Positions 1 to 7,636 of a stretch of 31,000 nt of DNA are shown here, piece after piece. Every line of letters starts with the position of its first letter. The first letter of the stretch is position 1. Origin of the DNA: a virus; IMG/VR virus record IMGVR_UViG_3300043449_000698, positions 1 through 31,000 of that record, one strand, 5' to 3'. The position numbers were made by a program, and so were the translations under genes. The notes under the pieces are model-generated. The model worked only from the letters and a program-made list of their open reading frames with translations, searched no databases and had not been told where the DNA came from.

Positions 1-1615
1 TCGCGCCGGTAGGCCCTGTTGGACCTATATCGCCAGTAGCGCCGGTAGGCCCAGTCGGGCCTGTAGCGCCAACAGCGCCGTTTGCGCCGGTAGGCCCTGT
101 TGGGCCGATATCGCCAGTAGCGCCCGTAGGCCCGGTCGGGCCTGTAGCGCCAACAGCGCCGTTTGCGCCCGTAGGCCCCGCCACTGTTGATGCCGCGCCT
201 GTCGGGCCCGTGGGGCCGGTAGGGCCTATCTGCGAATAGGTGACCTGAGTGACGGTAACGATAACCGACGGTGTAGCAGGAGCGGCGGCAGTAGCTGCAA
301 GGGTTTGCAAGCTAACAGAGACGCTTTCCGCGTCCCAATAGAGTTGGATTTTATCGTTAGCCGCAACCGTGAGAACGTAATTCACAGTTCCGATAAGATA
401 ACCATAAACACCCACAGATTTACGCGAAGACACTACAAAGCGCGAATTCGTGTCAGCCAGATCATTCGTGTTTAGTTTTAGCCATACATCGGCGTAATGC
501 TGCGCGTTGTCTGTGTTTTCGAACTGTGCGCTATATGTGATCGAGTACGTCCCCGCGTTGGCAAACGTAATCTCACTGCCGCTCTGGATGCTGACGCCGT
601 TATTCTCCAGCGTCGTGTTAATTGTAATGGCCTGTTCTGTTCCCGGCGTGGAGAACGCCTGATCGGTCGTGTCGTAGAACGAGCCATAGTACCCAAGCGC
701 GCCGCCAGTCCCGGTTGCGCCGGTTGCACCCGTGGGCCCAGTCGGGCCACTGGTGCCATTAAAGCCCGTGGGCCCGGTCGGGCCAGTAGGCCCCGGGGGG
801 CCGCCAGAAGGCCCTGTAGGCCCTTCCGAGCCCGTGGCGCCTGTAGGCCCGGTTGGCCCTGTAGCGCCCACCGGGGGGCCCCACACAGGGGGAGAAAAGC
901 CCCCCGCCGAGACAAGCACCTCGCCGACGTTGCCGACATCGGTCAGATACAGCTTGTCCGAGCCCGAGTAGACGACGGCCCCAAGAACGGGGGACAGTCC
1001 GTTCCCAGAGCCGCCGCTACCCAAGGGGAGCACGCCTTGGGTCTCGTTAGGATCTGACAGATCAACCGCCGGGTGAACGTGATCGTCTCGCGCGGCCTGC
1101 GTCCCGGTGCCAGCCGCCGCCGTGCCAAGGGGCAAAGGTGTCAGGCTGGTGAAGTCGATTGCAAAGGTGCGATCCGCCGAAAGGTTACCGCCGCCCGTAA
1201 GCCCAGAGCCTGCGGTCAGGTTGCGTGAGGTCGGAACGTAGTTCACCAGAACAATGGGAACGCTCGCCGCATAGGTAAGGCGCCCCGTGTCGTCGACCGT
1301 AAATGTCGCGACGCTGTCCTGCGTGCCGTAGGTTCCCGCCGCAACGCCGGTTAGATCGAGCTGATTGTAGCCGACGCCGCCGTTCTCAATGTAGATCGTG
1401 CGGTCCTGCGAAAGGTCGCCACCGCCGCCGAGGCCCGTGCCTGAATAGATTGCGCGTGAAGACGGGACGGCGCCGACCGCCGCGATATTGCTGAATTGAA
1501 CCTTGTAGGTGACACCGCTGACAACATAGGGCAGATAGCCCAGCGTGCTCGACCCGACATATTCGGGGAGTTGCGTAATGCGGGACGGGATCAGGTTGCT
1601 GGGTACGTCGGTCAT
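1..1615 (-). CDS. Collagen-like tail fibre protein, C-terminus beyond window
   Basis: Open from an ATG at 1615 to the left edge, at least 538 residues without a stop. The N-terminal ~245 residues look like a fibre shaft/attachment region with two glycine-rich [11 protein letters not shown]-type turns ([12 protein letters not shown] and [12 protein letters not shown]) common in phage fibres. A Gly-X-Y collagen-like block (about residues 247-307, [10 protein letters not shown] type) follows, then a ~150-residue beta-rich domain (about 304-457) resembling the C1q/TNF-like jelly roll of phage collagen-like fibres, then a second Gly-X-Y block from about 462 to the edge. Collagen-like blocks give trimeric stalks; the jelly roll could be a receptor- or glycan-binding head or spacer. 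The start overlaps the stop of the upstream gene (ATGA), so translation is probably coupled. It lies at the distal end of the visible late operon. Fibre assignment is firm at the level of architecture; the receptor is unknown. Confidence 0.85.
   Translation of the reverse strand, partial: MTDVPSNLIPSRITQLPEYVGSSTLGYLPYVVSGVTYKVQFSNIAAVGAVPSSRAIYSGTGLGGGGDLSQDRTIYIENGGVGYNQLDLTGVAAGTYGTQDSVATFTVDDTGRLTYAASVPIVLVNYVPTSRNLTAGSGLTGGGNLSADRTFAIDFTSLTPLPLGTAAAGTGTQAARDDHVHPAVDLSDPNETQGVLPLGSGGSGNGLSPVLGAVVYSGSDKLYLTDVGNVGEVLVSAGGFSPPVWGPPVGATGPTGPTGATGSEGPTGPSGGPPGPTGPTGPTGFNGTSGPTGPTGATGATGTGGALGYYGSFYDTTDQAFSTPGTEQAITINTTLENNGVSIQSGSEITFANAGTYSITYSAQFENTDNAQHYADVWLKLNTNDLADTNSRFVVSSRKSVGVYGYLIGTVNYVLTVAANDKIQLYWDAESVSVSLQTLAATAAAPATPSVIVTVTQVTYSQIGPTGPTGPTGAASTVAGPTGANGAVGATGPTGPTGATGDIGPTGPTGANGAVGATGPTGPTGATGDIGPTGPTGA
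3..180 (-). repeat. 81-bp tandem repeat within fibre gene
   Basis: The sequence starting GCGCCGGTAGGCCCTGTTGG at 3 recurs at 84, and a third partial copy begins at 165, giving a period of 81 bp (27 codons, nine Gly-X-Y triplets). Copies differ by a few bases. Such in-frame repeats can change fibre length by slippage or recombination; the array may continue past the left edge. Confidence 0.85.
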
Positions 1616-1914
1616 GGCAGCAGATAATCCTCGCCGTCCTCAGTAATCACGAAGTAGTCGCCGTTCTCCGCAATAACGCCCGCCGGGTTCGTCGGAATAG
1701 GTGTATCCGGGCGCGTAAACGGCAAAACGATATTGTCGGGCTGCCGCGCAGGCAGACGGTACGGATCAAGTTGATCGCGGTCCTTGTCGCAGACCAAAAG
1801 GCCCGGATAGTTATTATCCGGCTGCAAGGCATCAAGCGGCATCTTTATGCCGCAACGCCCGCAAATGCCGATTGCCAGCGTCGTCCGGCCTCGCGTGTTT
1901 AGCCAGCGCGGCAT
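1612..1914 (-). CDS. Small CxxC (zinc-ribbon-like) protein, copy 1
   Basis: A 100-residue protein I do not recognise by function. An N-terminal core reads [15 protein letters not shown], then a PGLLVCDKD segment and [10 protein letters not shown], so there is one CxxC pair plus one later Cys. A full four-Cys ribbon is not present unless Asp or His supplies the fourth ligand. The C-terminal third ([20 protein letters not shown]) is absent from its neighbour. The gene is clearly paralogous to the one just upstream (1914-2144) and overlaps it by one base in a TGATG arrangement. Position between connector and fibre genes suggests a minor virion or tail assembly protein, or an HNH/Zn-binding relic. 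Real gene: high confidence; function: unknown. Confidence 0.8.
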   Translation of the reverse strand: MPRWLNTRGRTTLAIGICGRCGIKMPLDALQPDNNYPGLLVCDKDRDQLDPYRLPARQPDNIVLPFTRPDTPIPTNPAGVIAENGDYFVITEDGEDYLLP

Positions 1915-2144
1915 CAGCTTAACGCCTCGTCCGGGCGCGGGTACCGCAAGGCAATCTGTTCAGGTGTGCGCGGGGGCTCCCGCCAAGGATCAAGCTGATC
2001 GAGATCCTCGCGACAAACGCGAAGGCCGGGGGAGTTTGGATCTTTGTAGAGTTCCTCAAGCGGAAACTTACGGCTGCATCTGTCGCAAATGCCAATCGCC
2101 AGATATTGCTTTCCGCGTGTGTCGAGGTAGCCTTCAACCGGCAT
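1914..2144 (-). CDS. Small CxxC (zinc-ribbon-like) protein, copy 2
   Basis: A 76-residue protein sharing with its downstream neighbour the order DTRGKQYLAIGICDRC, K-x-PL, PGLRVCREDLDQLDP, R-x-P and a closing RPD. The shared spacing of CxxC and the later VC-x-x-D indicates a common fold and a tandem duplication. It lacks the C-terminal extension of copy 1. It starts 3 bp after the connector stop and is coupled to copy 1 by a one-base overlap. Function not recognised; probably a small metal-binding accessory protein of the virion or of its assembly. Confidence 0.8.
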   Translation of the reverse strand: MPVEGYLDTRGKQYLAIGICDRCSRKFPLEELYKDPNSPGLRVCREDLDQLDPWREPPRTPEQIALRYPRPDEALS

Positions 2145-2147
2145 TGG

Positions 2148-3134
2148 CTACCTCGTATACATTGATATGTTGGGGGCGATCATCATGGGCGAGTTGTCGC
2201 GTTCTTCCATCTGCGCGATAGCCAGAGCCTGCGCCGCCTTGGCGTCAAGCACCGGAATAAGCCCCGCATCAACCTCGACCAGCTCGAGCGCCATCTTTGC
2301 AGCGAGCCCAGCGACGAGCGCTTCGTACCAGCGCTGCGGAACCTCTATCTCCTGCGTCATGGTGCCGACGTCCATGATATAGCGCTGGCGCCACAGCACA
2401 ATCTGATAGACCGTCGCGGCGTCATTAGGAACGGGCCATAAACGCATGACAGGGTTGTTTACTTGCCGGTCAAACCAGTACTGGAGGGGGCGCGTAGACT
2501 GAAAGCTCTTGTTCGGAAGGTTCGTGTAATCGTCGCGGTTCATGCGCGCGAGCGGAATTTCGGTCGGGGTGTTCCCGAGATAGACCTGATCGAACGAGAG
2601 CGTGCCGCTGGTGGCCCTGACACGGAAATACTGGGTCGCGACGCTGCTATTCAGATCATACCACGTCCACTCGCCGGCGGACGCGCTTGGCGTCTCGGTC
2701 TGAACCGTTGTCCAGATAACGCCGTCATCTGACCGCTCGAGCGCAATCGGCACCGACGCCGCAGTCCAAAGCACGCCCACCGTAGTGACAAAGGTGGCAG
2801 AGGCCCAAAAGACCGTTCGTGTCGTCGCCGTGTCAGTATTCGTGCCTGTGGCTTCCTGAAGCCAGCGAAGGTTGGAGTTCAGAATATCAACGGTGCCATC
2901 TGTGGTAGTGATATAGCCGACACCCGAATAGAGCGGGTATATCTGCTTCTCGATGCACCAGAGCGGCGTGCCTTGGTTCGCCAGATCAGACAAAAACAGG
3001 TAGAGCTGATCGTTCGCAATGTCGATATGTTCAGACGTAATCGACTGCGCCGGGATCTTGCACCGACGGATTGCGTTATCAATCACCTTGCGAGTGTTGA
3101 AGACGGTTTGCGATACGGTATTAGAAAATGCCAT
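2148..3134 (-). CDS. Putative head-tail connector / tail adaptor with discoidin-like insert
   Basis: A 328-residue protein. The N-terminal helical part (1-95) and the C-terminal part (195-328, with EVPQRWYEALVAGLAAKMAL near 264) resemble the all-helical connector/adaptor proteins that sit below the portal in podoviruses (P22 gp4 or T7 gp11 type) and are conserved in marine podophages. Between them residues ~110-187 form a beta-rich segment with SDDGVIWTTVQTE and QYFRVRATSGTLS, the pattern of an F5/8 type C (discoidin-like) domain. That insert could decorate the tail and touch sugars. Fold assignments are by pattern only. The gene follows a 110-bp gap holding a strong hairpin and has only a weak Shine-Dalgarno. 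Confidence 0.6.
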   Translation of the reverse strand: MAFSNTVSQTVFNTRKVIDNAIRRCKIPAQSITSEHIDIANDQLYLFLSDLANQGTPLWCIEKQIYPLYSGVGYITTTDGTVDILNSNLRWLQEATGTNTDTATTRTVFWASATFVTTVGVLWTAASVPIALERSDDGVIWTTVQTETPSASAGEWTWYDLNSSVATQYFRVRATSGTLSFDQVYLGNTPTEIPLARMNRDDYTNLPNKSFQSTRPLQYWFDRQVNNPVMRLWPVPNDAATVYQIVLWRQRYIMDVGTMTQEIEVPQRWYEALVAGLAAKMALELVEVDAGLIPVLDAKAAQALAIAQMEERDNSPMMIAPNISMYTR

Positions 3135-3244
3135 CAGAGCCTGCCCGCTGTTTCACGCAGCAGCCCGCCATTTTGGGCAGGCATTTCTGACGCGTAGATG
3201 ATACCGGAAAGGGCGCTTGGCAACAAGCCAAGCGCCCGATCCAG
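3135..3244 (-). terminator. Hairpin(s) between DUF6496-type gene and connector
   Basis: The 110-bp gap holds a perfect 11-bp stem, arms GGGCGCTTGGC (3211-3221) and GCCAAGCGCCC (3227-3237) with a 5-nt loop, just after the stop of the upstream late gene. On the minus strand it is followed by only TTT, so it is a weak intrinsic terminator or an mRNA-stabilising/processing hairpin. A second, longer-range inverted repeat (GCCTGCCC 3139-3146 with GGGCAGGC 3175-3182) lies just before the connector start. Confidence 0.6.
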
Positions 3245-4504
3245 CTACTTCTTATAGACGCCACCGCGTTTCATGGCGGGAAGCGCGCCAGCAGGCGGAG
3301 AAATCATAGGCGCCGAGGAATATGCCGGAACGGCTCCCGGCGTGTTACTCGCGGGAGCTGAAGGGAAACGCGATTGCAGTTTCTGCATAATTTGCGGCAT
3401 ATTTCCGTTTGCGATTGCAGAAGAAATACGGGCCTGCAGGTTTTGCATCATTTCCGGCGTCACACGTGCCAACATCTGCGGCGGAAGGTTCTGCAAGACG
3501 CTGTTAAGAGCAGATGTCGCCTGTTGGTTCATTCCAGTCTGCGGAACCGGCTGCGGCGCAGAAATTGGGCGCTGAACCATAAAGGCAGCGTTGCGCGCGC
3601 TTCCGTCACGCATGGGGCGACGATTATCGCTGTCCCGATAGGCGTGAGGATCCCTAGAATTTTCGTCAAAGCCACGGAACCCGCTTTCCTGATCTCCTTG
3701 ATAACGGCCCGAATAATCAACCGGGCTCTGGGCTACTGGAGCAGCCGTGACGCCTACCATGCCCGGCGCGGGTGCGGGGGCCCCGACCATCATCGGGTTA
3801 ACGACGCCGCCATCGGCCTTCTTCACAGGGCCGCCGCGCGCTTTCTTCATGACGCCGCCGTGCGCCTTTTTGCCAGCTTTGCGCGCTTCGCTAAGAGCAA
3901 TCGCGACTGCCTGCTTCCGGTTAGTAACCTCTGGGCCTTTCTTAGAGCCGCTGTGAAGCGTACCTTCCTTGTACTCCTTCATGACCTTGCCAATTTTGGC
4001 CGCGCCGACTTTGCCGCCCTTTTTAAGGACAGCGGGGCGAGCGCCCTTGGCCTGTTCCGGCAGCGCCGGGCGAGCGTTAAGAGCTTCAGTAGCCCTCGCG
4101 GCGCGAACGTCTCCGCCTTTATTGTAAGCGGGACGAGTGCCCTTGGCCTGTTCCGGCAGCGCCGGGCGAGCGTTAAGAGCTTCAGTAGCCCTCGCGGCGC
4201 GGACGTCCCCGCCTTTCGCGCGGTTAACCGGCTTCGGTCGCGGAATGATGACTTCCTTCTCCTCGCGGACAAGGGCTGTGCCTTCTTTCTCCATAGCCCT
4301 GCGCTGGCGATCCGTAAGACGACGGCCACCGGGCGTGACGCTTTCGAGGCGCCGGATCATGTCCGCGCCAGAGCGCGGAGCGGATCCGCCCTCAGCGTAG
4401 CACGCGCCGCCGCGAGCGTAGCCTTTCACCATCTGCTTACCCGCCGAAGCCGTGAAGCCTCCTGACGCGGGGAACTCAAAGTCTTTCACATACTTGCAAG
4501 CCAT
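3245..4504 (-). CDS. Basic virion-associated protein with DUF6496-like motif
   Basis: A 419-residue, Lys/Arg/Gly/Ala-rich, low-complexity protein. Near the middle it has KIGKVMKEYKEGTLHSGSKK followed by RKQAVAIALSEARKAGK, which matches my recollection of the DUF6496 signature seen in many phages and bacteria. Before it are two near-identical 32-residue units (GGDVRAARATEALNARPALP, with QAKG-x-RPA). The C-terminal third is Pro/Gln/Met-rich (QMLARVTPEMMQNLQ). KGG and ARGG tripeptides recur throughout. The basic, disordered composition suggests nucleic-acid contact, perhaps in the packaged genome or internal virion. Neighbour 4509-5210 is of the same style. Function unknown. Confidence 0.75.
   Translation of the reverse strand: MACKYVKDFEFPASGGFTASAGKQMVKGYARGGACYAEGGSAPRSGADMIRRLESVTPGGRRLTDRQRRAMEKEGTALVREEKEVIIPRPKPVNRAKGGDVRAARATEALNARPALPEQAKGTRPAYNKGGDVRAARATEALNARPALPEQAKGARPAVLKKGGKVGAAKIGKVMKEYKEGTLHSGSKKGPEVTNRKQAVAIALSEARKAGKKAHGGVMKKARGGPVKKADGGVVNPMMVGAPAPAPGMVGVTAAPVAQSPVDYSGRYQGDQESGFRGFDENSRDPHAYRDSDNRRPMRDGSARNAAFMVQRPISAPQPVPQTGMNQQATSALNSVLQNLPPQMLARVTPEMMQNLQARISSAIANGNMPQIMQKLQSRFPSAPASNTPGAVPAYSSAPMISPPAGALPAMKRGGVYKK
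4031..4215 (-). repeat. 96-bp tandem duplication inside DUF6496-type gene
   Basis: The block at 4031-4126 recurs at 4127-~4215 with a period of exactly 96 bp (32 codons) and few differences (for example CGAGCGCCC against CGAGTGCCC). It keeps the reading frame, encodes the doubled GGDVRAARATEALNARPALP unit, and looks like a recent duplication. Confidence 0.9.
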
Positions 4505-4508
4505 GACA

Positions 4509-5210
4509 CTATCCTTTTTTCCGCGCCGCGAAGGCGTTGTCTATGAGATTGGGGTAAGGGCGCCCCGCCGCCTTGGCCCGTCTTTTCGCCGCCGCCTTAC
4601 GCTTGGGCGCGAGCTTCTTGCTCTTCCCTTCAGGCGCTTCAGTTTCCCAAAACGGTTTCTTCTTTACCTGCCCACCCTCGGCGCGACAGTCCCACTTGCG
4701 AAGAGACAGCGCCTTGCGGGTCGGGCGTCCCTTCTCGTCTTCCATAGGACCGGGCATGCCGCTCATGCGGGCACAAAAGCTCTTACGCCGGGCAGCCGCC
4801 TTCGGGCTCTTCGCTGCCTGTTCTGAACTGACCGGAGGCTTGATGTCGTGGCCCTGCGCCCGGAGCGACGCGCGCCCCTTAGCGTTGAGCCCGCCTTCCG
4901 GGTTCTTTCCTTCTTTCCTAGTCCAAGCGCCGCCGCCGGAGGCAAACGCCTGCAAGCCGCCCTGCGTAGGGGCCTGCGGCATCTGAGGCTGCGGTGCAGT
5001 CGGAGCGCCCGGCATAGCCTGCTGGGCGCCCGGTTGTAGCTGCGGCGCCGCTAGAGGGGATCGCGGCGCCGCGCTCAAAGGCAACCCAGCCGCAGGCCGT
5101 GGGGAAATCTGCTGCGGGGGCGTGCCTTGACCCATAGACCCGCGAGGAACGCGGAGGGCGGACTCGATGTCCGCCTTCGCGCGCTGCACCCTGAGATCAA
5201 ACGGGCTCAT
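4509..5210 (-). CDS. Basic virion protein with DUF6321-like domain
   Basis: A 233-residue protein from an ATG at 5210; an upstream GTG at 5258 would overlap the preceding gene by 47 bp and is less likely. Residues ~30-80 are Pro/Gln/Ala-rich linker. Then WTRKEGKNPEGGLNAKGRAS, RRKSFCARMSGMPGPM and KGRPTRKALSLRKWDC follow the conserved order of the short basic domain I know from marine phages as DUF6321-like. The tail is a Lys/Arg/Ala-rich stretch. It starts one base after the stop of the upstream gene. Likely a minor virion or DNA-contact protein; the biochemical role is unknown. Confidence 0.75.
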   Translation of the reverse strand: MSPFDLRVQRAKADIESALRVPRGSMGQGTPPQQISPRPAAGLPLSAAPRSPLAAPQLQPGAQQAMPGAPTAPQPQMPQAPTQGGLQAFASGGGAWTRKEGKNPEGGLNAKGRASLRAQGHDIKPPVSSEQAAKSPKAAARRKSFCARMSGMPGPMEDEKGRPTRKALSLRKWDCRAEGGQVKKKPFWETEAPEGKSKKLAPKRKAAAKRRAKAAGRPYPNLIDNAFAARKKG

Positions 5211-5211
5211 C

Positions 5212-5871
5212 TTAGGCCGTGGACTGCTGGACGACAGTGACACGCAAATCGCCAACACCGCTGGCTACGTTTACGCGCACGGCGCGCATCAGCGTTGTCG
5301 TAAAATGCGTCTGGTCGGTAGTCGCGGAAGTAAACGCGCCGCCCGCTGCCGGGTGCGCCACCGCGAGCTGCGTAATGCTCGTGTCAAACGGATCCTCGTT
5401 AGTATACTGGACCGAGTAGGTTGCCGTGCCCGAGATAATGTTTGCAGAAATGGTCGTGACTTGATTGGGCGTGTAGATATCCAGCGGCCACCAAGCGGTA
5501 TCGCCAAGATCTCCGGCTTCAGTAGCACCAATCTCAACCTGTTCGGTCGTGTAAGTGCTTTCCGTAGCAACCTCAATCGAAGTAACCGTGGCAAACTCAA
5601 GCGTGGTCGTCACAGTTTCGTTGTTCGGCCCCACAATTTCTTCAGAAATTACATTGCCGTTGGCGTCCGTACCGATGACTGTGAACGTAACGTCCGACAG
5701 ATCATCCGCGCTTGTAAGAGTAACGGTGGTCGGTATCGGGAGCGTTGCGACGCCGCCGTCCGCGTAAACACCGTCAATCGTAAGATCGACGCCGTCCGCC
5801 GGAACCTGCCCTTCAGCAATACCGTTCGGATCCGCCGTCGCAAAAGACAGAACCTTTTGAATAGGACGCAT
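5212..5871 (-). CDS. Beta-rich virion protein (Ig-like)
   Basis: A 219-residue protein from ATG 5871, with TAAGGGA about nine bases upstream; a TTG one codon earlier is unlikely. The sequence is Thr/Val-rich with repeated short strands, for example TTVTLTSADDLSDVTFTVIG and EEIVGPNNETVTTTLEFATV. The pattern of N-terminal ATADPNGIAEGQVPADG followed by strands matches a family of uncharacterised phage virion proteins. No cysteines or catalytic motifs were seen. It lies three genes after the capsid gene, so a head decoration, head fibre or tail-tube role is possible. Confidence 0.7.
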   Translation of the reverse strand: MRPIQKVLSFATADPNGIAEGQVPADGVDLTIDGVYADGGVATLPIPTTVTLTSADDLSDVTFTVIGTDANGNVISEEIVGPNNETVTTTLEFATVTSIEVATESTYTTEQVEIGATEAGDLGDTAWWPLDIYTPNQVTTISANIISGTATYSVQYTNEDPFDTSITQLAVAHPAAGGAFTSATTDQTHFTTTLMRAVRVNVASGVGDLRVTVVQQSTA

Positions 5872-5874
5872 CAA

Positions 5875-5937
5875 TCTAATCCCTTAGAAACAACCAGTGA
5901 CCGCCGGGCGCTGGGCCCAGCGATCACCAGTTAGGTT
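5875..5937 (-). terminator. Palindrome between two virion genes
   Basis: The 63-bp gap after the stop of the 5938-6648 gene contains a perfect 14-bp palindrome, half-site CGCTGGG, at 5909-5922, flanked by GTGA and TCAC. It could fold as a short hairpin in the late mRNA. There is no T-run, so processing or partial termination is more likely than a strong terminator. Confidence 0.45.
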
Positions 5938-6648
5938 TTACCGTTCCTTCGCCACGAAGACGTAGTCGACGGTCATGGTTTTGGCTACGCCTTCACCATT
6001 TCCGAGCGCCAGTGTCACCGTGGTGTTTGCGTCCGGCAGATAAGACGACGACGCGTCAAGAGATCCGATAACGGAACCATTGACCTCGTAGTAGACCTTA
6101 TCGACGCCGTCGTAAGACCAGCCCAGCTCAATGTAGGTGTCGTCCTCAAGCGTAGCGACCGATGCCACGGTCTTTGAACCCGTGGTCGCGTTCTTACGCA
6201 CAAAGATGTCCACAGTGGCCGCGCCGTCTGCTTTGTAGAAGTAGACGCCGTCGACCCACGCATTGGTCAGTAGGCCGGAAGCATTTGCGTTCGCGAGGCC
6301 GACCATGACATCCGACTGCGTAGCGTCGGACACCGAAAAGCGGCAACGGAAGAACGCTTTCTTGCCAGCGGTAAACGAAAACGCCGCTGGGAGCTTCTGG
6401 AGCTGGTTAACGTCATTATCAGCCGCTGAGTTCGTCAGCAGGATAAGGCCGCCGTCACCCGCAGTAAGCGCCTGCGTGGCGCCAGCCTGCGTCTCGGTGA
6501 CAGTCCAGTCGCCGGCAGCGTAAGTATCAAAGTCGTTCCAGTATTCGTGGTAGAGCGTCGGATCAGTCTGCTTGAGATCCCCAAACAGATCGTCCTGACC
6601 GACGTTCGTGACACCATACGGGAACCGGGTGACGATATTGTTACCCAT
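5938..6648 (-). CDS. Jelly-roll (LamG-like) virion protein
   Basis: A 236-residue protein. It begins VTRFPYGVTNVGQDDLFGD, continues with YWNDFDTYAAGDWTVTETQA and later TQSDVMVGLANANASG and WVDGVYFYKADG, ending with TVDYVFVAKER. The order of strands and aromatic positions fits a concanavalin A/LamG-like beta sandwich, and similar proteins occur next to the capsid gene in marine podophages. It is preceded by a strong Shine-Dalgarno (AAAGGAGAG) and by the hairpin that follows the capsid gene. Likely a capsid decoration or head-fibre protein, possibly carbohydrate binding; this is inferred from fold pattern and position. Confidence 0.7.
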   Translation of the reverse strand: MGNNIVTRFPYGVTNVGQDDLFGDLKQTDPTLYHEYWNDFDTYAAGDWTVTETQAGATQALTAGDGGLILLTNSAADNDVNQLQKLPAAFSFTAGKKAFFRCRFSVSDATQSDVMVGLANANASGLLTNAWVDGVYFYKADGAATVDIFVRKNATTGSKTVASVATLEDDTYIELGWSYDGVDKVYYEVNGSVIGSLDASSSYLPDANTTVTLALGNGEGVAKTMTVDYVFVAKER

Positions 6649-6674
6649 GTTCTACTCTCCTTTCAGAGAGATTT

Positions 6675-6698
6675 GGGCAGGGGTTTCAGCCCCTGCCC
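6675..6698 (-). terminator. Perfect hairpin after major capsid gene
   Basis: Arms GGGCAGGGG (6675-6683) and CCCCTGCCC (6690-6698) enclose a 6-nt loop, 9 bp before the stop of the capsid gene on the plus map (just downstream in the minus transcript). AAAT rather than a U-run follows in the transcript. It is probably a 3' stabilising or processing hairpin that separates capsid dosage from downstream genes, or a leaky terminator. Confidence 0.65.
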
Positions 6699-6706
6699 TC
6701 ATCCCG

Positions 6707-7621
6707 TTAGATGCCCGGCGTACCATAAACGCCACGCGGATCGGTCCAACCGAAGACATAACGCTCGGTGGCCTTGTACCGCATGGAGTCGGTTTCGAAG
6801 TCGCCTTCCATGCTCTTCTCAAGACCACGACGCATCGCGAGCTTCAGGCCTTCCGGCGCGTCCGTCTGCACCCACCAAGCGGTGGTTGACGTGATACGCG
6901 ACAGGTTGCCCTGACCATCGGCAAGCAGCCCCATCGACTTGACGGGGTTGATGTCGTTGTTCGCGGTGCCGGCGCGGAGAACAGACTTAAGCAGAACTTC
7001 CGCCTGAAACACGTTGGACGGGCCAGTGACAATTTTCTTCGGGGTGAGCCGAATACGCTTGCCATTGTTGTCCACCGCGTTGCGGATCTGGATCAAGAGC
7101 TGTTCCAGCGACGTCTGCGACAGGTTTGCCGCAGTCGTGAGCTCGTTCGAGAACGTGCCCGCAGCAATCGGATGGTCGGTCGCCACCAGTTCCTTGCCGT
7201 CGCCGCCCGTGTACGAGGCGTTGAAGGCGCGGTTCAGGATGTTGGCGCCGAGCGTCTCCTTCGTTTCGATCAAGGACTGCGCGAGGTGACGCGCGTAAGT
7301 CTGACCGATACGAATGTGATCGCCGTCTTCCACCAGCACTTTGGTCAGGGCGAAAGCGAGCCCGTAGACCTTATAGACGTAGCGCTGGATGAAGAGCACG
7401 CCGCCCGACTGATACGTCACCGGCATGCCGTCAGGCAGTTCCGGGGCCGCACCAAAGCCGAAAAGCACAGGTTCTTCGTGGTAGTTGCGGGGGATACCCT
7501 TGAACTCCTTGAAGACCTGAGACCATTCGTCAGCGCGCTGGTCGTAGATGCCATTAAACTCTTCGTTCAGGATCGGTTCAACGATTGAACGAAAGTCAGT
7601 ACTTCTCATCGGCGTAGCCAT
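6707..7621 (-). CDS. Major capsid protein
   Basis: A 304-residue protein with the features of an HK97-fold capsid subunit of the Mu gpT/podophage type. N-terminal FRSIVEPILNEEFNGIYDQR is followed by a region with QRYVYKVYGLAFALTKVLVE, the helix IGQTYARHLAQSLIETKETL (spine-like), VATDHPIAAGTFSNEL, and KKIVTGPSNVFQAEVLLKS with INPVKSMG. The C-terminus is RYVFGWTDPRGVYG. The start has an excellent Shine-Dalgarno (AAAGGAGGG) overlapping the stop of the decoration gene. Size and its place after scaffold and decoration genes agree. No prohead protease was seen in the window. Confidence 0.88.
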   Translation of the reverse strand: MATPMRSTDFRSIVEPILNEEFNGIYDQRADEWSQVFKEFKGIPRNYHEEPVLFGFGAAPELPDGMPVTYQSGGVLFIQRYVYKVYGLAFALTKVLVEDGDHIRIGQTYARHLAQSLIETKETLGANILNRAFNASYTGGDGKELVATDHPIAAGTFSNELTTAANLSQTSLEQLLIQIRNAVDNNGKRIRLTPKKIVTGPSNVFQAEVLLKSVLRAGTANNDINPVKSMGLLADGQGNLSRITSTTAWWVQTDAPEGLKLAMRRGLEKSMEGDFETDSMRYKATERYVFGWTDPRGVYGTPGI

Positions 7622-7636
7622 TGTTCACGCCCTCCT

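Noticed and set aside
3374-4465. 363-codon rightward frame opposite the DUF6496-type gene
   Set aside because: Antisense shadow with low-complexity composition; the leftward frame has a recognisable motif and operon context.
4509-5258. GTG start at 5258 for the DUF6321-like gene
   Set aside because: It would overlap the preceding gene by 47 bp, while ATG 5210 lies right after the upstream stop.
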